From assembly GCA_021234155.1 (NCBI GenBank), contig JAJEKV010000095.1, forward strand, positions 3,794,621 through 3,858,620: 64,000 nucleotides of DNA, read 5' to 3'. The stretch comes from Isoetes taiwanensis. Taxonomy: Eukaryota; Streptophyta; Lycopodiopsida; Isoetales; Isoetaceae. This document shows positions 25,001 to 36,556 of this stretch, in pieces (the stretch's first letter is position 1; each line of letters starts with the position of its first letter). The position numbers and the translations under genes are program-made. Below the pieces are notes generated by a model. It was not told where the DNA came from. It was given only the letters and a program-made list of their open reading frames with translations, and did no database searches.

Positions 25001-26500
25001 GCACATAACCTTTTAGAGATAAGAAATAAACTTAATCTCTGGTGTTGCGCATTCTTCATTTAATCTCTCTATTCCTGGTACAAGCTAACATTTTTGTTGG
25101 AGATCAGAACATAACAAATAATCATTCTGAGACAGAAGAGAAAAAGGCATCACATGCTCTGGTCAATCTACAATAGCCAGCAACACTTTTCAAAGCCAAG
25201 AAGACAGACAGAGGGAGCAAAGAGGAAGACTCTCTACAAACTTGGAGTGGGCTATATGTTGCAATGGCGATTTAACACAATGCAGATGTATGAGCAGGGA
25301 GCGATAAGATACAAGCACATGCTTTTATCCAACAAACACCTACATTATGGCACATCTTCGCAGCCTCATCTTAACATGCAAGGTATGCCACTCTTCTTTG
25401 TTAATCCATAGGCTAATATCTTGATATGATGGCATCGTACAATATATTTGTTTTTTCATATATTTATGAGTTATTTAAAGCTCAGGATGCCACCAAGCTC
25501 TTATTGCCTATAACTCTTCGTAATTGTATATGTTAAAAAGTAGCAGAGAGCAGCATTTTATTAATGCAATTTGCAAGGTATCACGATACGCCAACAAAGA
25601 TGTAGAAGCATTATAAATTATTGATTGCCTCCACTGCACATGCATGATCCAATAGCTTTTGGCATAAAGAATATGCATAGAAATTCAGTAATACGTGAGG
25701 GCTCATCATGATACCATGGTATATAAGGCAAATGCTACAGAGGTTGCTTTAGTTTAATAAGCCATTCTATGCTTCCCATAATTGTAGAATTATAATAATC
25801 TATCCTTTTGAATATTTGAAAATCAGATACTAGCTTCAGGCAGGGTAAATTTTAAGGGCCCTAAATGTTTTTCTATTCATTTTAAAGTTGGCTAAACCTA
25901 TCAAAAATAAAAGTTCATAAAATTTTTTCTTGGCGAAATTTGATAAAATAAAGCCCTTTAGTTATCTTCCCACTTGGCTAAAATGTAAATTTTATATGAT
26001 ATGAAATTTCGGTTTTAGTGAATTTTTCTTGATCTTCAGCTAAAATGCAACTATTTAACTTCAAACTTTGAGCACTCATTAGTACATAAATGACAACTGA
26101 TTCAATATGTCAAAATGATAACAAAATTGTTCAAAGTACACATCATAAGGAATAAACAATATCATTTAAAGGAGGACACATATTTAAGTTGGGCCAAATG
26201 CATTCAAATGGCTAATTTGGTGCAGGAAGTCCTTTAGGGTCAACAATTGCAAGACGAAGTCAATATTACGTAAAGCTTAAAATGCTCATCTTGACAACTT
26301 GTAGATTTAAATTCAATATCCATCAAAGCATCATGGAGGTAGCTAATGGCGATTTCTAAATGAAAGATGTCCGTGAATATCTTGGGCATGGCTATTTGAA
26401 TTGATCAGGGTGCACCTAATCAGCCTCAGGGAAGGCGATTCAATAGATCATGCAACAAACAATCTCGGCTAAACCCTAAGCATCCAAAAACTTCCCCCTT
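22100..26500. other. Unassigned non-coding DNA
   Basis: No coding family is recognised with confidence. A minus-strand 162-codon frame at 23736-24224 is cysteine-rich (CSCNPCGTC...FFKCP), faintly like a GRF zinc finger, and its distal part is repeated in broken form near 23330-23480. The rest is AT-rich sequence with local duplications. Confidence 0.4.
22571..22776. repeat. 103-bp tandem duplication
   Basis: The unit beginning ctggtgtaaaccc at 22571 recurs at 22674. Both contain gtgcatccttgaattgtaat and gagtttccatttgaa. The copies are about 95 percent identical by eye. Confidence 0.85.
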
Positions 26501-26520
26501 TTGGAATGGCTAAATTATGT

Positions 26521-27075
26521 TTTTTCTTAAAAAATCCCATCGATCCGAGACATTGGATCGCCATTCTAGAATGGGACGAGCATGCATGTTTTGCATGCAT
26601 GCGGGCGGCGCATGCCTGTTCTGGTTGGGAGTTCGCTATTTTAGGCGCGTTTCTGCTTCGACTTCTCATCGGCGCTTCCTCTTCTCTCTCAGCAGTACCT
26701 TATTCTCTTTGAATTGTTTTCGAGGCGGGGAGGGGCTCCTTCCCCGCCTGGTTTGGCCAATTGGCGTTTCTTTCATCTTTGTCCGTTCTCGGCCTTTAGC
26801 CTTCATCCTGTGACCTTCGGTCCTCGATCCTAGTTTGTTAAGGAAGTCCTTTGGTATTGGCGGTTTGTTGGTTTCATGCGAGTCCCATTCTAGAATCCCA
26901 TCGATCAAGAGACATCGGATCGCCATTCTAGAATGGGGCGAGCATGCATGTTTTGTATGCATGCGGGCGCGCATGCCCGATTCCAGTTGGGAGTTCGCTA
27001 TTTTAGGCATTTTGCTTCAACTTCTCATCGGGGCTTCCTCTTTCTCTCAAAGATTACCTTATTCTCTTTGAACCC
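26521..27075 (+). repeat. Large tandem duplication (~370-bp period), with a third partial copy near 27506
   Basis: Blocks at 26530-26712 and 26896-27071 share ggatcgccattctagaatgg, gcatgcatgttttg, gttgggagttcgctatttta and accttattctctttgaa. A further piece, ggcggtttgttggtttcatg, at 26858 recurs at 27503. Each copy holds a similar short frame, but the two frames diverge by indels, so coding is unlikely. The pyrimidine-rich end resembles a plant 5' leader. Confidence 0.75.
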
Positions 27076-27259
27076 ACCCTCCCCCTTCTTTGTTATTTAT
27101 ATTTTTATCGCGTGGCACGCTAGCGTAATCGAGGTTTGGTTTGTCTTGTTGTTTTGTTGGTGATGTGCGTGTACTGGGTTAGCGGCGGCATCCGTTTTCG
27201 ACTTTTCCATTCGTGGGTTTTGGGAGCGATTTTTTTGCCTTACGTTTGTCCAAGCCCCT

Positions 27260-27340
27260 TGCCGAAGGCTTATCACTAGGGTTTTTCCTCGAAAACCCGA
27301 AAGGGCGGGGTTTTTTAATCCCGGTGATAAGCTTTCGGCA
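27260..27340. repeat. Inverted repeat (17-bp arms)
   Basis: tgccgaaggcttatcac (27260-27276) pairs with gtgataagctttcggca (27324-27340), with one mismatch. The loop contains a second, weaker pairing between gggttttt and aaaaaccc-like blocks. It could be the subterminal hairpin of a transposon. Confidence 0.65.
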
Positions 27341-27850
27341 GGTACACTAGCCCAGTCTCTATTAGCATTGTATTTTGTTGGGGTCCAAATGATATAATTG
27401 GATTTTCCCTTTATTTTTTATGGGTAGTTCGCATGTGTGCGGCTACCCACTATCCACCATTGTAGAAAATCTGCTGAGATGAATGAGAAGCAAGTCTAAG
27501 TCGGCGGTTTGTTGGTTTCATGCGAGTCCCATTCTAGAATGACCTTTATTAACTTTAGCCATGAAATTTGGCTAAAGGTCTAAAAAATAGCCATTTGGCG
27601 AATTTTAGCCACTCTTTAATACCCTGGTTTCTGTGTCTGTTACATTTGTTCAGGAAATGCATCCAAGATGTTGGTCCTAGATCTCGGACAAGCTTGGTAC
27701 CTTCACTGCACTAAATAGCACTCTGGAACCTATCATTTCATACCTTGAGAGCTCGAAGAGTGTGTCCTGCACTTGAAAGAGGAATGACATCTATGGATCG
27801 ATTTTTTTATATGTCCCATATTATTTTTGGTACTACATTATACGTGGTTA

Positions 27851-28046
27851 CACTACTACAAAAATAGGTAGAAATGGCACAAAAGTGACTTTTATCCTCC
27901 GCCTTTTAACGGAGCATAAACGTCACTTTTGTGCCATTTTGGGAGCACAAATATCATAAATGGCACAAAAGTGACGTTTATGCTCTGTAAAAAGGCAGAG
28001 GATAAATGTCACTTTTGTGCCATTTCTACCTATTTTTGTAGTAGTG
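27851..28046. mobile_element. CACTA-type MITE, complete, 196 bp
   Basis: The element starts CACTACTACAAAAATAGG and ends with the inverse, and is flanked by the 3-bp target duplication TTA (27848-27850 and 28047-28049), as expected for the CACTA/EnSpm superfamily. The two halves are almost entirely complementary (arms of about 90 bp, with gtcacttttgtgccatt and its inverse each occurring twice). The transcript would form a long hairpin able to yield small RNAs. It has no coding capacity. Confidence 0.9.
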
Positions 28047-28464
28047 TTAGAGTATGATATAATCTTATATCGCCAAAGCTTTTGTGTTGACTGGCTTTCT
28101 TACAATGGCTGCTGTGGAACTCAACTTATGAAATCTTGATGTTTCATTAGATTTTTCAAGTCACTGATAATGTGTCTCTGGTATACTCACATATCAATTT
28201 TGAATTAGCCTGATTTTATAGCATAGTTTGCACACATGAGCTAATGTTTTTTCACGGATTGGACTGCATGTCTTGCAAATTGTAGAGGTATTCATCGAAT
28301 GGATTTGATATGTCAACATTACACCATAAATTATCTGAGGGGCTGGCTATTACATCATTGTAGTGTGCCTTGGGGCCCATTGCATTGAAAATTATGTACA
28401 CTGAGTTTGAAGAATGTCAATCAGGTCCAAATGTAATATTTTGGAATCCTCAAAGCAAATACTA

Positions 28465-29060
28465 GAATCTACTAATCTGGAAAATATATGGGTTGAAGTA
28501 AATCCTTCGCATTTTGCATGTCAAATACCATTTTGAATAGGCCTCAGATTGTTTCTACAGAGAGCCCATGGAATTCATCGAGTGATCAATTCAGGCATAA
28601 TGTATAATTTAAGCCGGTCCTCCTTGCACATGCATGTTCTACACGTTGTTCTGATAAATACAATTATGCCTTCATTTGGTTTGCACAAATTGGTGTGTGT
28701 GTTACATATATTCAGCTTCTTTTGTTGCATAGCAAAGAATATCATTACAAAATCTTCAATGCAATACTTTGCTATCCTCAAGGCGAACGCCAAAATCTAC
28801 TAATATGAAAAATATATGGGTTGCCTTCTAAAGTTGTAAACAAGGTTAACCATATCACTTCATGTACATTGTAATGACACATGAGTGTCCATATTTACTG
28901 AAAAAATTAATAGGAGTACATTATTCATTGTACTAAAGCAAACAAAGATGGGAATTGCAGCTATCATCAAAAAATTTAAAATATAGATTTAAAGTCAAAT
29001 AAATCCTTGGCATTTTGCATGTCAAATAGCATTTTGAATAGGCCTCATATCGTTTCCACG
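28465..29060. repeat. Pair of diverged direct repeats (~490-bp spacing)
   Basis: gcattttgcatgtcaaata followed by cattttgaataggcctca occurs at about 28508 and 28998. The segment tctactaat-tg-aaaatatatgggttg occurs at about 28467 and 28795. This suggests a local segmental duplication later broken by indels. Confidence 0.6.
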
Positions 29061-29219
29061 GGTTCCACGACTTTATGGCGCATCCAAAGTTAAATATGGT
29101 GCTTCCCCATACTAGCAACAATGCATTTCATGTTTGTATCCACGGGTTCCACGACTTTATGGCACGTCCAAAGTTAAATATGATGCTTCCCCATACAAAC
29201 AACAATGCATTTCATGTTC
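29056..29219. repeat. 84-bp tandem duplication
   Basis: The unit starting ccacgggttccacgacttta at 29056 recurs at 29140 with a few substitutions. The units end in aacaatgcatttcatgtt. Confidence 0.85.
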
Positions 29220-31340
29220 GGGGCATGCACACCCTCAAAAACCAATCCTCCCCACATCATGCCCTTCCACAATAAGAAATTTTTTTCCTCACTGCCACCA
29301 CTACCAACATCTCTAATAGAATTACTTGACAAAATTTGTCTTCACGAAAGGGAGCATTAAATTCTATGTATTAGATTATATTAGTCTAAATGTCACTGAT
29401 GCTTTAATCTATACAATGACATGATAAGATCATTTTTGTCTAATCAAGCTGTGGCTTGATTGTAATTTGAATAAGTCACGATTTCACATGAGATTGCTTT
29501 TGCACAAAAATGGCACTATGAATACGACATCCCCACCTCACCACATGTTGATAAAACAATAGGCTAGCCCAAATTTACCAAATAAAGACAATGTAGTGTA
29601 ACATATCTATGCTTCAATCTTAAGTTCAAATTCATAATCCTGGAGATATTGGCTTCGTATCTGGTGAATTCTTAAGAACCTTGCCGCCCCCCAAGGTACG
29701 TTGTTTATTCTAACCAAAGATAGAACAACAAACTCCGACAGGGCAAACAACAGACAACAATGTACATTGACAGCTTTCTTAATATATATAATTATTAGGG
29801 ACGCTTCACATGTAATACTAAAACTATTCACATGTTCATGTTTCTTGCCGGGCGGCTCAACGTCCAAGCCGTTGGACGTCAAACTGCTCCAGCAGTTCCA
29901 GATTGAGCGGCTGCTTCAGCGTTTGGACGTCTTGACCTCCGTTTCCAGTCATTTTTGGTCTTCACCTGCAGCAATAGGTAAAATCTTGAAGTTCGGTGGT
30001 GCAAAAACAGTGATGGAGTAGCAAAAACCGGTGATGGTGTAGCATGGCGATGGCGATGTCCAGCATGTGAACGCCCCAAAATTCTTGCCGGAGACGTTCA
30101 CACTGGGGAGGCGCCGGAGACGTTACATGTGAGGCGTCTCTTAGGGGTAAGATGCGATTGGCATATTCGGTTGATTCCTGCCACGTATTTCCGGAGGGAA
30201 AAAATAGAGAAACAAAAACAAATGCCAGAGAAAATGGTGAAAAAGAAAAAAATGGTGGCATGTGGTTCCAGAGGGTTCTCCGCCGCCTTTTCATGTATGC
30301 GGCAGGAGAATTTGGATCGACAGAATTTGGCTCCGGAGCTGCTTATACAATCCTCCCAGCGATCGAAATCCTCAGCCATCGAGCGCAAAATCCAGAAAAG
30401 GAAAACCGCATTGACAGCCGCATACACTTTGACAGCCGCCTTTTTCTCCTGCCGATCCAAATTCGCAGTAGGCCATGTGATTCATTGTCGTAGAAGAACT
30501 CTGTCAAGCAACGACATGTCGAGCAGAGCAAAGCAAAAGGAAAATGGCTTATGGTGTTTATTTTTGCCATCAGAGCACATCGCCTTCTTCTCTGTGAAGG
30601 GTAAGTCATCTTCTGCTTCATTATGCTTCCAAGGTAATTGGATTTAATTAGGATTGGGACTGAGTTCAGTTTTCTTAAAGCAGAAGGCATCGCACGGTCT
30701 TCTGCTTCTAAATCACAGAAGCATCAGAGACTTCTGCTTTCATTTTGTCTGTCTTTAAACTTTGCATTTCGAGTTTTGAGCTTTACTGATGAGCCAGCTT
30801 CGAAATTCGTTGTTGCAAGCTCCTTTAACTTTGACAGGAAAAAAACTAGCATGTTAAAATCAATTGCTAGTTCCAACTAAGTTTATTGAAACACATATCT
30901 GATGATAAATTTGAAAGCTGGGGCTGCGAAACTGTTTTGATTTTGAATCTTCTAATGTGTTGGAGTTTTTTTCAGAAGTAGAAAGCACTCTTAAACCTGG
31001 CAGTTTGGCATGCTTCCTTCTTACCGAATAAGATCAGTCAAGCACTTTGCAACCAACTTGGACCGGCTGTTATCTTCTTGCAGAGGTATTTTTCATTTTT
31101 TTTCCAATACTTAAGTGCCATACACTGGAACAAAAGAAAGTTTTTTCTCACTGGGTTGGGTCAGTTCTCATAACATAGTCTGAAGACTACTCAATTATGG
31201 CAAAGTTTAGATACAGGTGAAAGAAGCAATGGCTTCTTTTTGCACAAAAATGGCGGAACGGTCCTGCCTTAAAATCAAATCTTATTTCATTAGAAGACAT
31301 TGATGAAGAGGTAAAGCTCGCATTACAGAATTTACTTTGA
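29220..31340. other. Unassigned DNA upstream of the NPG-like exons
   Basis: Overlapping frames of 110-172 codons between 29960 and 30690 on both strands show no recognisable motif. A candidate exon near 30985-31086 (frame with SQALCNQLGPAVIF) has a plausible acceptor, but its end phase does not match the first NPG-like exon. The upstream exons of the NPG-like gene are therefore not located here. Confidence 0.4.
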
Positions 31341-31344
31341 ACAG

Positions 31345-32345
31345 ATGCAGTGACAGTGGTAGATGCTGCCTTGGATGAAATAGAGAAATGGGAACAAGGG
31401 CTTCTTCTTCGCACCAAAGCAAAGCTACAGATTGCCAAGGGAAAATTGATGCAAGCAATGGAGACATATAAACTGCTTCTTACACTCATTCAAACTCAAA
31501 GAAAGAGTGTTGGCAAGACAGATGCCAAGAGAAAGGTACGTAACAGCCCTAATGCTTTTCCTTTTAGGTCATGTTCCATTGATTGTAATGCCCACCATGT
31601 TCTCTGCAGACAAGAAATGACAAAACATCTGAGGTTAGTGTATGGCAAGATCTGGCTGCAGTCTATATCACGCTTACACAGTGTCATGATGCAGAAATTT
31701 GTCTTGAGAAAGCTCATGCCCTCAATCCACTTTCTGCAGTTACCTGGAACTCATACGGTATGCTGATCTAAAGCATCGTGCATGTCTGTGATACAGTTTG
31801 ATGTTCTTTTCATATTCAACCCTCCTTTATGTTCAGATGCATTGTTTCATAAAGGCCTATTTTTCAGTGAAAATGTTGTGTCGTCTTTGAAGTTGTAGAG
31901 TTATCAGTTTCTACCACATGGCACTTATACCCTTTTTAGTTCCCCAAGTAGTATAGTTATAAGAATACAATACTACTATCATCTCACTGTTGTTTGGTTC
32001 ATCTTTCCTCTAGGTGTCTTATGTGAATCACGTCAGCAGATTGAGGAAGCATTAAATGCTTATGGCAATGCACTCATCCTGGATCCCGAGAATGTACAGG
32101 CAAAGATGTCTATGGGGGCGTTATTGAACATCATTGGAAAAGACTTTCTGCCTGTAGCAAGAAGCTTTTTGAAGGATGCCCTTCATTTGGAACCAGGAAA
32201 TTATGCTGCTTGGTATCATCTTTTTATTGTTCATGAAGAAGAGGGGCAACTATCTGAGGCAGTTGAATGTTTCCAGGCATCTATTTTGCTGGAAAAAAGG
32301 TCTCCAGTGGAAAGGTTTTTACCCATCTCTGATGAGGATCAGTGA
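31345..32345 (+). pseudogene. C-terminal exons of an NPG/TTC7-like TPR protein (5' part missing)
   Basis: Three exons join in phase: 31345-31535, 31610-31757 and 32014-32345 (stop). They give about 221 residues that align in order with the C-terminal TPR half of the plant NO POLLEN GERMINATION RELATED proteins: VVDAALDEIEKWEQGLLLRT, then a VWQDLAAVYITL repeat, then LNAYGNALILDP, then ALHLEPGNYAAWYHL and AVECFQASILLE. In Arabidopsis these proteins are about 700 aa, are homologous to animal TTC7, and act in the plasma-membrane PI4-kinase-alpha complex. Splice sites are good and no stop is seen inside the exons. The first exon begins mid-codon, however, and no matching upstream exons are found within 2 kb. 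It is either a truncated duplicate or the end of a gene with a very long intron. Confidence 0.75.
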
Positions 32346-34380
32346 GTCCTTTCTGGATTTCCTCATTGAGATGCCTAAAATTATTGGAATCTCTTCTAAA
32401 GGTCGTTTCATAAGCACATTAGTTCAAGATGTACTGAAAATAAGAATTGCCATGAAATTCATTGGTCCAATGGAGGCCTTTAAAGGGTATACCCTTATGG
32501 TATCTACCTGCAGGCTGCAGGCTGGAGGAAAATTCAAATGTAGAGTTGAAGATTGGTCCTCATGGAAGTATGCATTATCTCCTCTCTTTAGCAAGCTCTT
32601 TGCTAGATCTCAACAACAGGTTGTCAACAAAACCAAAATAGAAGTCCATGTCTGCGATTAAAGATGGCCACAGCTAAGGAAGATCTCATGTCTGGTTTTA
32701 TCAACATCCAGTAGTGGCAAATCAACTTGCTCAATGTGGCATCAATGGTGAGATCTCAACTATTGGGTGCTTGCATTTTTCTATGCGCGATTAATCCATA
32801 AAATAAGTGATTTTAGTTCTATTTTATTTTTGATGTCCATCTTTGTGCATAACAATCGTATTATGTAGGCCCTTTTCAAAAATAAGGATTCATCCCTTAC
32901 AATAGAATAGATATCTTCTGTCATTACCTTTTTATTTACAGATTATCACACTCGGGTATGGTAAAATTGCATCAGAATGTTAGATACTTGCATTTAAATA
33001 GTATTGATGGTCCATTGTTCTCAACTTACAAAAAGGGTGAGAAAGCTAGAATCTCCATACATTCCATATCATTATATCACCTATCACCATGTAGCGTGGT
33101 AAGTTGAGGGAAATTTGTTTTATTTCAAATTGCATACTATACATAATCACATTAAAGGAGTTAACACAAAAATCTGATAAAATTCCCATGCTTCTATGTG
33201 TTTTATGTGTGACAAAAGTGGCTTAAACATGTGGGATTGGACGTTGGTATTGGAACTAAAGAAATGTTCGCGGCGGCCTCATCATTTTTTTTTTATTTTT
33301 TTTTTTAACTAATGTTATAATGTCCTCCATCGTATTTTCTAGGGTGAAGCCCTTGCCCTTGATAAGGTGATTAGTGCCAAAATGCGTGTTCCAAGTTCCT
33401 TTGTTCATTATGAGCTTAGATTGAGTGTCATCAAAAATGGCAATACTGTGGTTTCTTCAGAGACAATAGTTGCTCCTTGCGAAGCTTCTTGCCTGTCTCA
33501 TATGACCACTTTGTGACACGGAAGTAGATTCTGGTTTTTGTCACATTTTTTAAGGGACTCATTCCCATCCACTTGGCTAGAAACCCTTAATTTGTCAGTA
33601 TAAATGGTCATGTAGAAACAAAATTTCGGGGCTATAGTTGTATATGAGAATGTACACAAACTGTAACCAACTTTGATATCTACTTACTATTTGTCACTAT
33701 TTGTCTCATCTCTACATATAGGCAATTTGTAATATTCCATTATTCCTGGAGTGTATTATCATTTCTTGTGTTCTAAATTTTTTCGAGGCCATTAGATTGC
33801 AGTAGTTTATAGGAAATATTCTATGTTAAGGCACTCTAGACCATTCTTGCAAAGAATACGGGGTCAAATAGGCATGTCTTGACTTGCCTCACAGTATGTG
33901 AACTACAATCAACATACATCTCTATCGCCGCATCTCTGAGATCTATTCGACTTAGCACAAAACTTCTTTTGTAGCGGTTTGGAGAAGAGAAATGTTCGCG
34001 GCGGCCGCAAGGCCGCCGCGACAAATTTCTTGTAATATTAATGTAAAAAGGAAATGGCCATATATATAGGCACTAATAGACTCACCACTAATATTTCCGA
34101 TCACAATGAATAGAACATTATTCTTTATAGTGCTATTGATGGATTTGTGTATGTAATCAAGGCTTCAATCAAGGGATGGAGTATGCTAGGAATATTTTCT
34201 TAACATTTCTATCAATTTCATATCATGATGCATTTCACGATGTGACTGGAGATGACTCTTTGGCATTTATATTACAGAGCAAATCAACATAAAATATGCC
34301 ACTCACACCCACACTCACATTCACACCTTCCTTCCTTTTTGGCATTTGTCAAATACGAAAATTGCCACATTCTTTATAGT
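32346..34380. other. 3' flank of the NPG-like exons and probable body of a non-autonomous Helitron
   Basis: An 86-codon frame (about 32400-32661) and a 57-codon frame (about 33345-33516, after a plausible splice acceptor, ending SCLSHMTTL) are unrecognised. Long runs of T lie near 33285. The stretch leads into the Helitron 3' end at 34436 and may largely belong to it. Confidence 0.35.
33997..34020. repeat. GC-rich perfect palindrome (10-bp arms)
   Basis: cgcggcggcc and ggccgccgcg are separated by gcaa, in otherwise AT-rich DNA, followed by gacaaatttc. A related aatgttcgcggcggcc half-site lies near 33265. A similar GC hairpin followed by gcacaaatttc is present near 60975. Confidence 0.7.
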
Positions 34381-34404
34381 GGCCAACAATATTTCAAATT
34401 GTAG

Positions 34405-34436
34405 TAAAGCCCGGCAACGCCGGGCACCATAACTAG
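34405..34436 (+). mobile_element. Helitron 3' terminus
   Basis: A hairpin gcccggc-aac-gccgggc (34409-34425) is followed seven bases later by CTAG (34433-34436) and then T. This is the CTRR-plus-upstream-hairpin structure that ends plant Helitrons, which insert between A and T. The element would extend to lower coordinates, but its 5' TC end could not be placed and no Rep/helicase frame is present. It is therefore non-autonomous. Confidence 0.7.
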
Positions 34437-34880
34437 TGTAATATTATATACCGAAGGTGAACCCGGAACTTGCAAAGGCTCCACATCTCAATGGGAGGGG
34501 GTCGTATTATAAAAGGCACATAGTATATAGGATGCGATTGAGTTCACACCGGAAGATGGGGAAAGGATGAAGAGCATTTAGTACTATGGTGCCCAGCATA
34601 TCAAAACTTGAGACAGAGATTTTCTATATCCCAGGTTATCATATTGAGGAACTTTTTTAGATTACCAACACTGCCATTAGTAGTTATCTAATTGAAGCTT
34701 TGAGAAAATCATGTCAAAAATTATAAGTTTCTGTTGAACATTTATGATATAGAGGGGAGTAAGCCCAATGATGTCACCATAGATGACATATTGGAGTGAA
34801 GGGATTGGTTAATTCTTTGATGTATTAGATATATCCTCTAAACCTGATGGTCTCACAGACAATAACACAACTTCATTTCA

Positions 34881-34913
34881 TTCCCTCCCTCCCTCCCTCC
34901 CTCCCTCCCTCTC
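34881..34913. repeat. (CCCT)n microsatellite
   Basis: About seven perfect tcc/ccct units, placed where the other members of the neighbouring repeat family carry (CT)n. Confidence 0.9.
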
Positions 34914-35036
34914 TCCGGCCACATGCTTCAAAATTTTTTATCTCTCGTGCTATATCGCGAGAGATAATTTTTATACCGTATAGCTTGAGAGACAATGAGA
35001 CACAATTGTCTCTCATTGCTTAACAAGCTAGTTAGG
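34910..35036. repeat. Copy A of a (CT)n-bearing repeat family (3' half)
   Basis: It shares ggccacatgct, ttatctctcgtgctat, gagagataatttttata and the end tctctc-ttgcttaacaa with copies at 35976 and 40689. A CCCT array replaces the CT array. The inverse of its end (cctaact...ttgttaagc) resembles the 5' end of the other copies, suggesting terminal inverted repeats of about 20 bp. Confidence 0.6.
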
Positions 35037-35072
35037 AAAAAAAAAAAAAAAAAAAAAAAAGTTAGTTAACAA

Positions 35073-35245
35073 ACCGGCCGGAATGTTTTTTGTGCCCTTT
35101 CTTTTTTTTTTTTTTTCCTATGCAGGCAAAACAGGTATGACAGCTATGGCGCGGCTATGGCGACCGGAATGTTTTTTGTGCCTTTTCTTTTTCCTATGCA
35201 GGCAAAGCAAGTCGCGGCAGCTATGGCGCGGCTATGGCGGCTACA
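35073..35245. repeat. ~87-bp tandem duplication
   Basis: ccggaatgttttttgtgcc, a T run, tcctatgcaggcaaa and agctatggcgcggctatggcg occur in both units (35073-35160 and 35161-35242). The units differ mainly in T-run length. Confidence 0.85.
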
Positions 35246-35975
35246 GTATATCTGCATAGTAGCTAAATAAACAAAAAAATTGAGATGGGGTTATTCCGGG
35301 TCCTAGCTGAAGATGAAGCAATTGATGCATCGGATCATCTGATTCAGATAAAAACTTGAGGATTTGAAGCTTCAGTAGTTCGCAGATATGGCCATTGATG
35401 AACAAGCCTCAGAAATCTCAGAAGTATATCTCAGAAATATCAGAAATACAGTTTCAGCAGGGCCATGGATTGCATACAGTTTCGGCATATACTGTTTCGG
35501 CAGGTTATGGATATGCAACTGTGCTGTGGGTATTAAATCTTCTCTTCATAACAAAGCCTTCACTCTTTGTTGATAGTTTCCATGTAATCTGATTATAAGG
35601 GCCAGAGATTACTTCTGCAGCAACCGAAGCATCTGCTTTTTCAGCCTCACCTCTGGTTCTCAATTCTGATCCAAACCCAACTGCACAATCCATGCAAAAA
35701 CCTAAGTTGAAGCTCCTGGAGCTGTCGATTTTAGATTCTAAGACGAATTTTTGGCACATAGCTATGAAGAACTTGAGATATAGCTTCGGAAAAAGACAGC
35801 AACGCTTGTTGAAGCCCTGTTTGTAGCTTATCTGAACTTTGAAACTCAATGTTCGAAATCAAGAACAAGCAGAGTAACAAAAAACAGAGTAACCGAAAAC
35901 GCTGGAATTGTGATGCGTTGCCCGGAAAAAGAAAACTTCGTAGGCCCTCCCTTAACAACCAATAAGTAATGGAAA

Positions 35976-36353
<378 letters not shown>

Positions 36354-36556
36354 CAGAATTTTTGCTGTTTGCCGGATTTTCGATCGTGCATCAATTCCGG
36401 CCGACGAGAGAAAATGTGGGATAATTCGATCGTAACGTTCAATTCGGGCGCCAAATTGTGGGATATTCAAGCCTGTTTTTCTTGGTTCGGCGGGCTATGT
36501 GGGATAATTCATTTCTAGTTTTGCCTTCCCATTCTTTCGATTCCGGCCACTAAACC

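Noticed and set aside
26506-27163. Similar short frames in both copies of the 370-bp duplication
   Set aside because: The frames differ by indels between copies, so coding selection is unlikely.
29962-30690. Overlapping frames of 110-172 codons on both strands
   Set aside because: No family resemblance and mutually overlapping; treated as chance in moderately GC-rich DNA.
30985-31087. Possible upstream exon of the NPG-like gene (SQALCNQLGPAVIF)
   Set aside because: Its end phase does not match the first accepted exon, and I could not align it confidently to NPG proteins.
33997-34020. GC palindrome as a Helitron terminal hairpin
   Set aside because: No CTRR follows on either strand within the usual distance.
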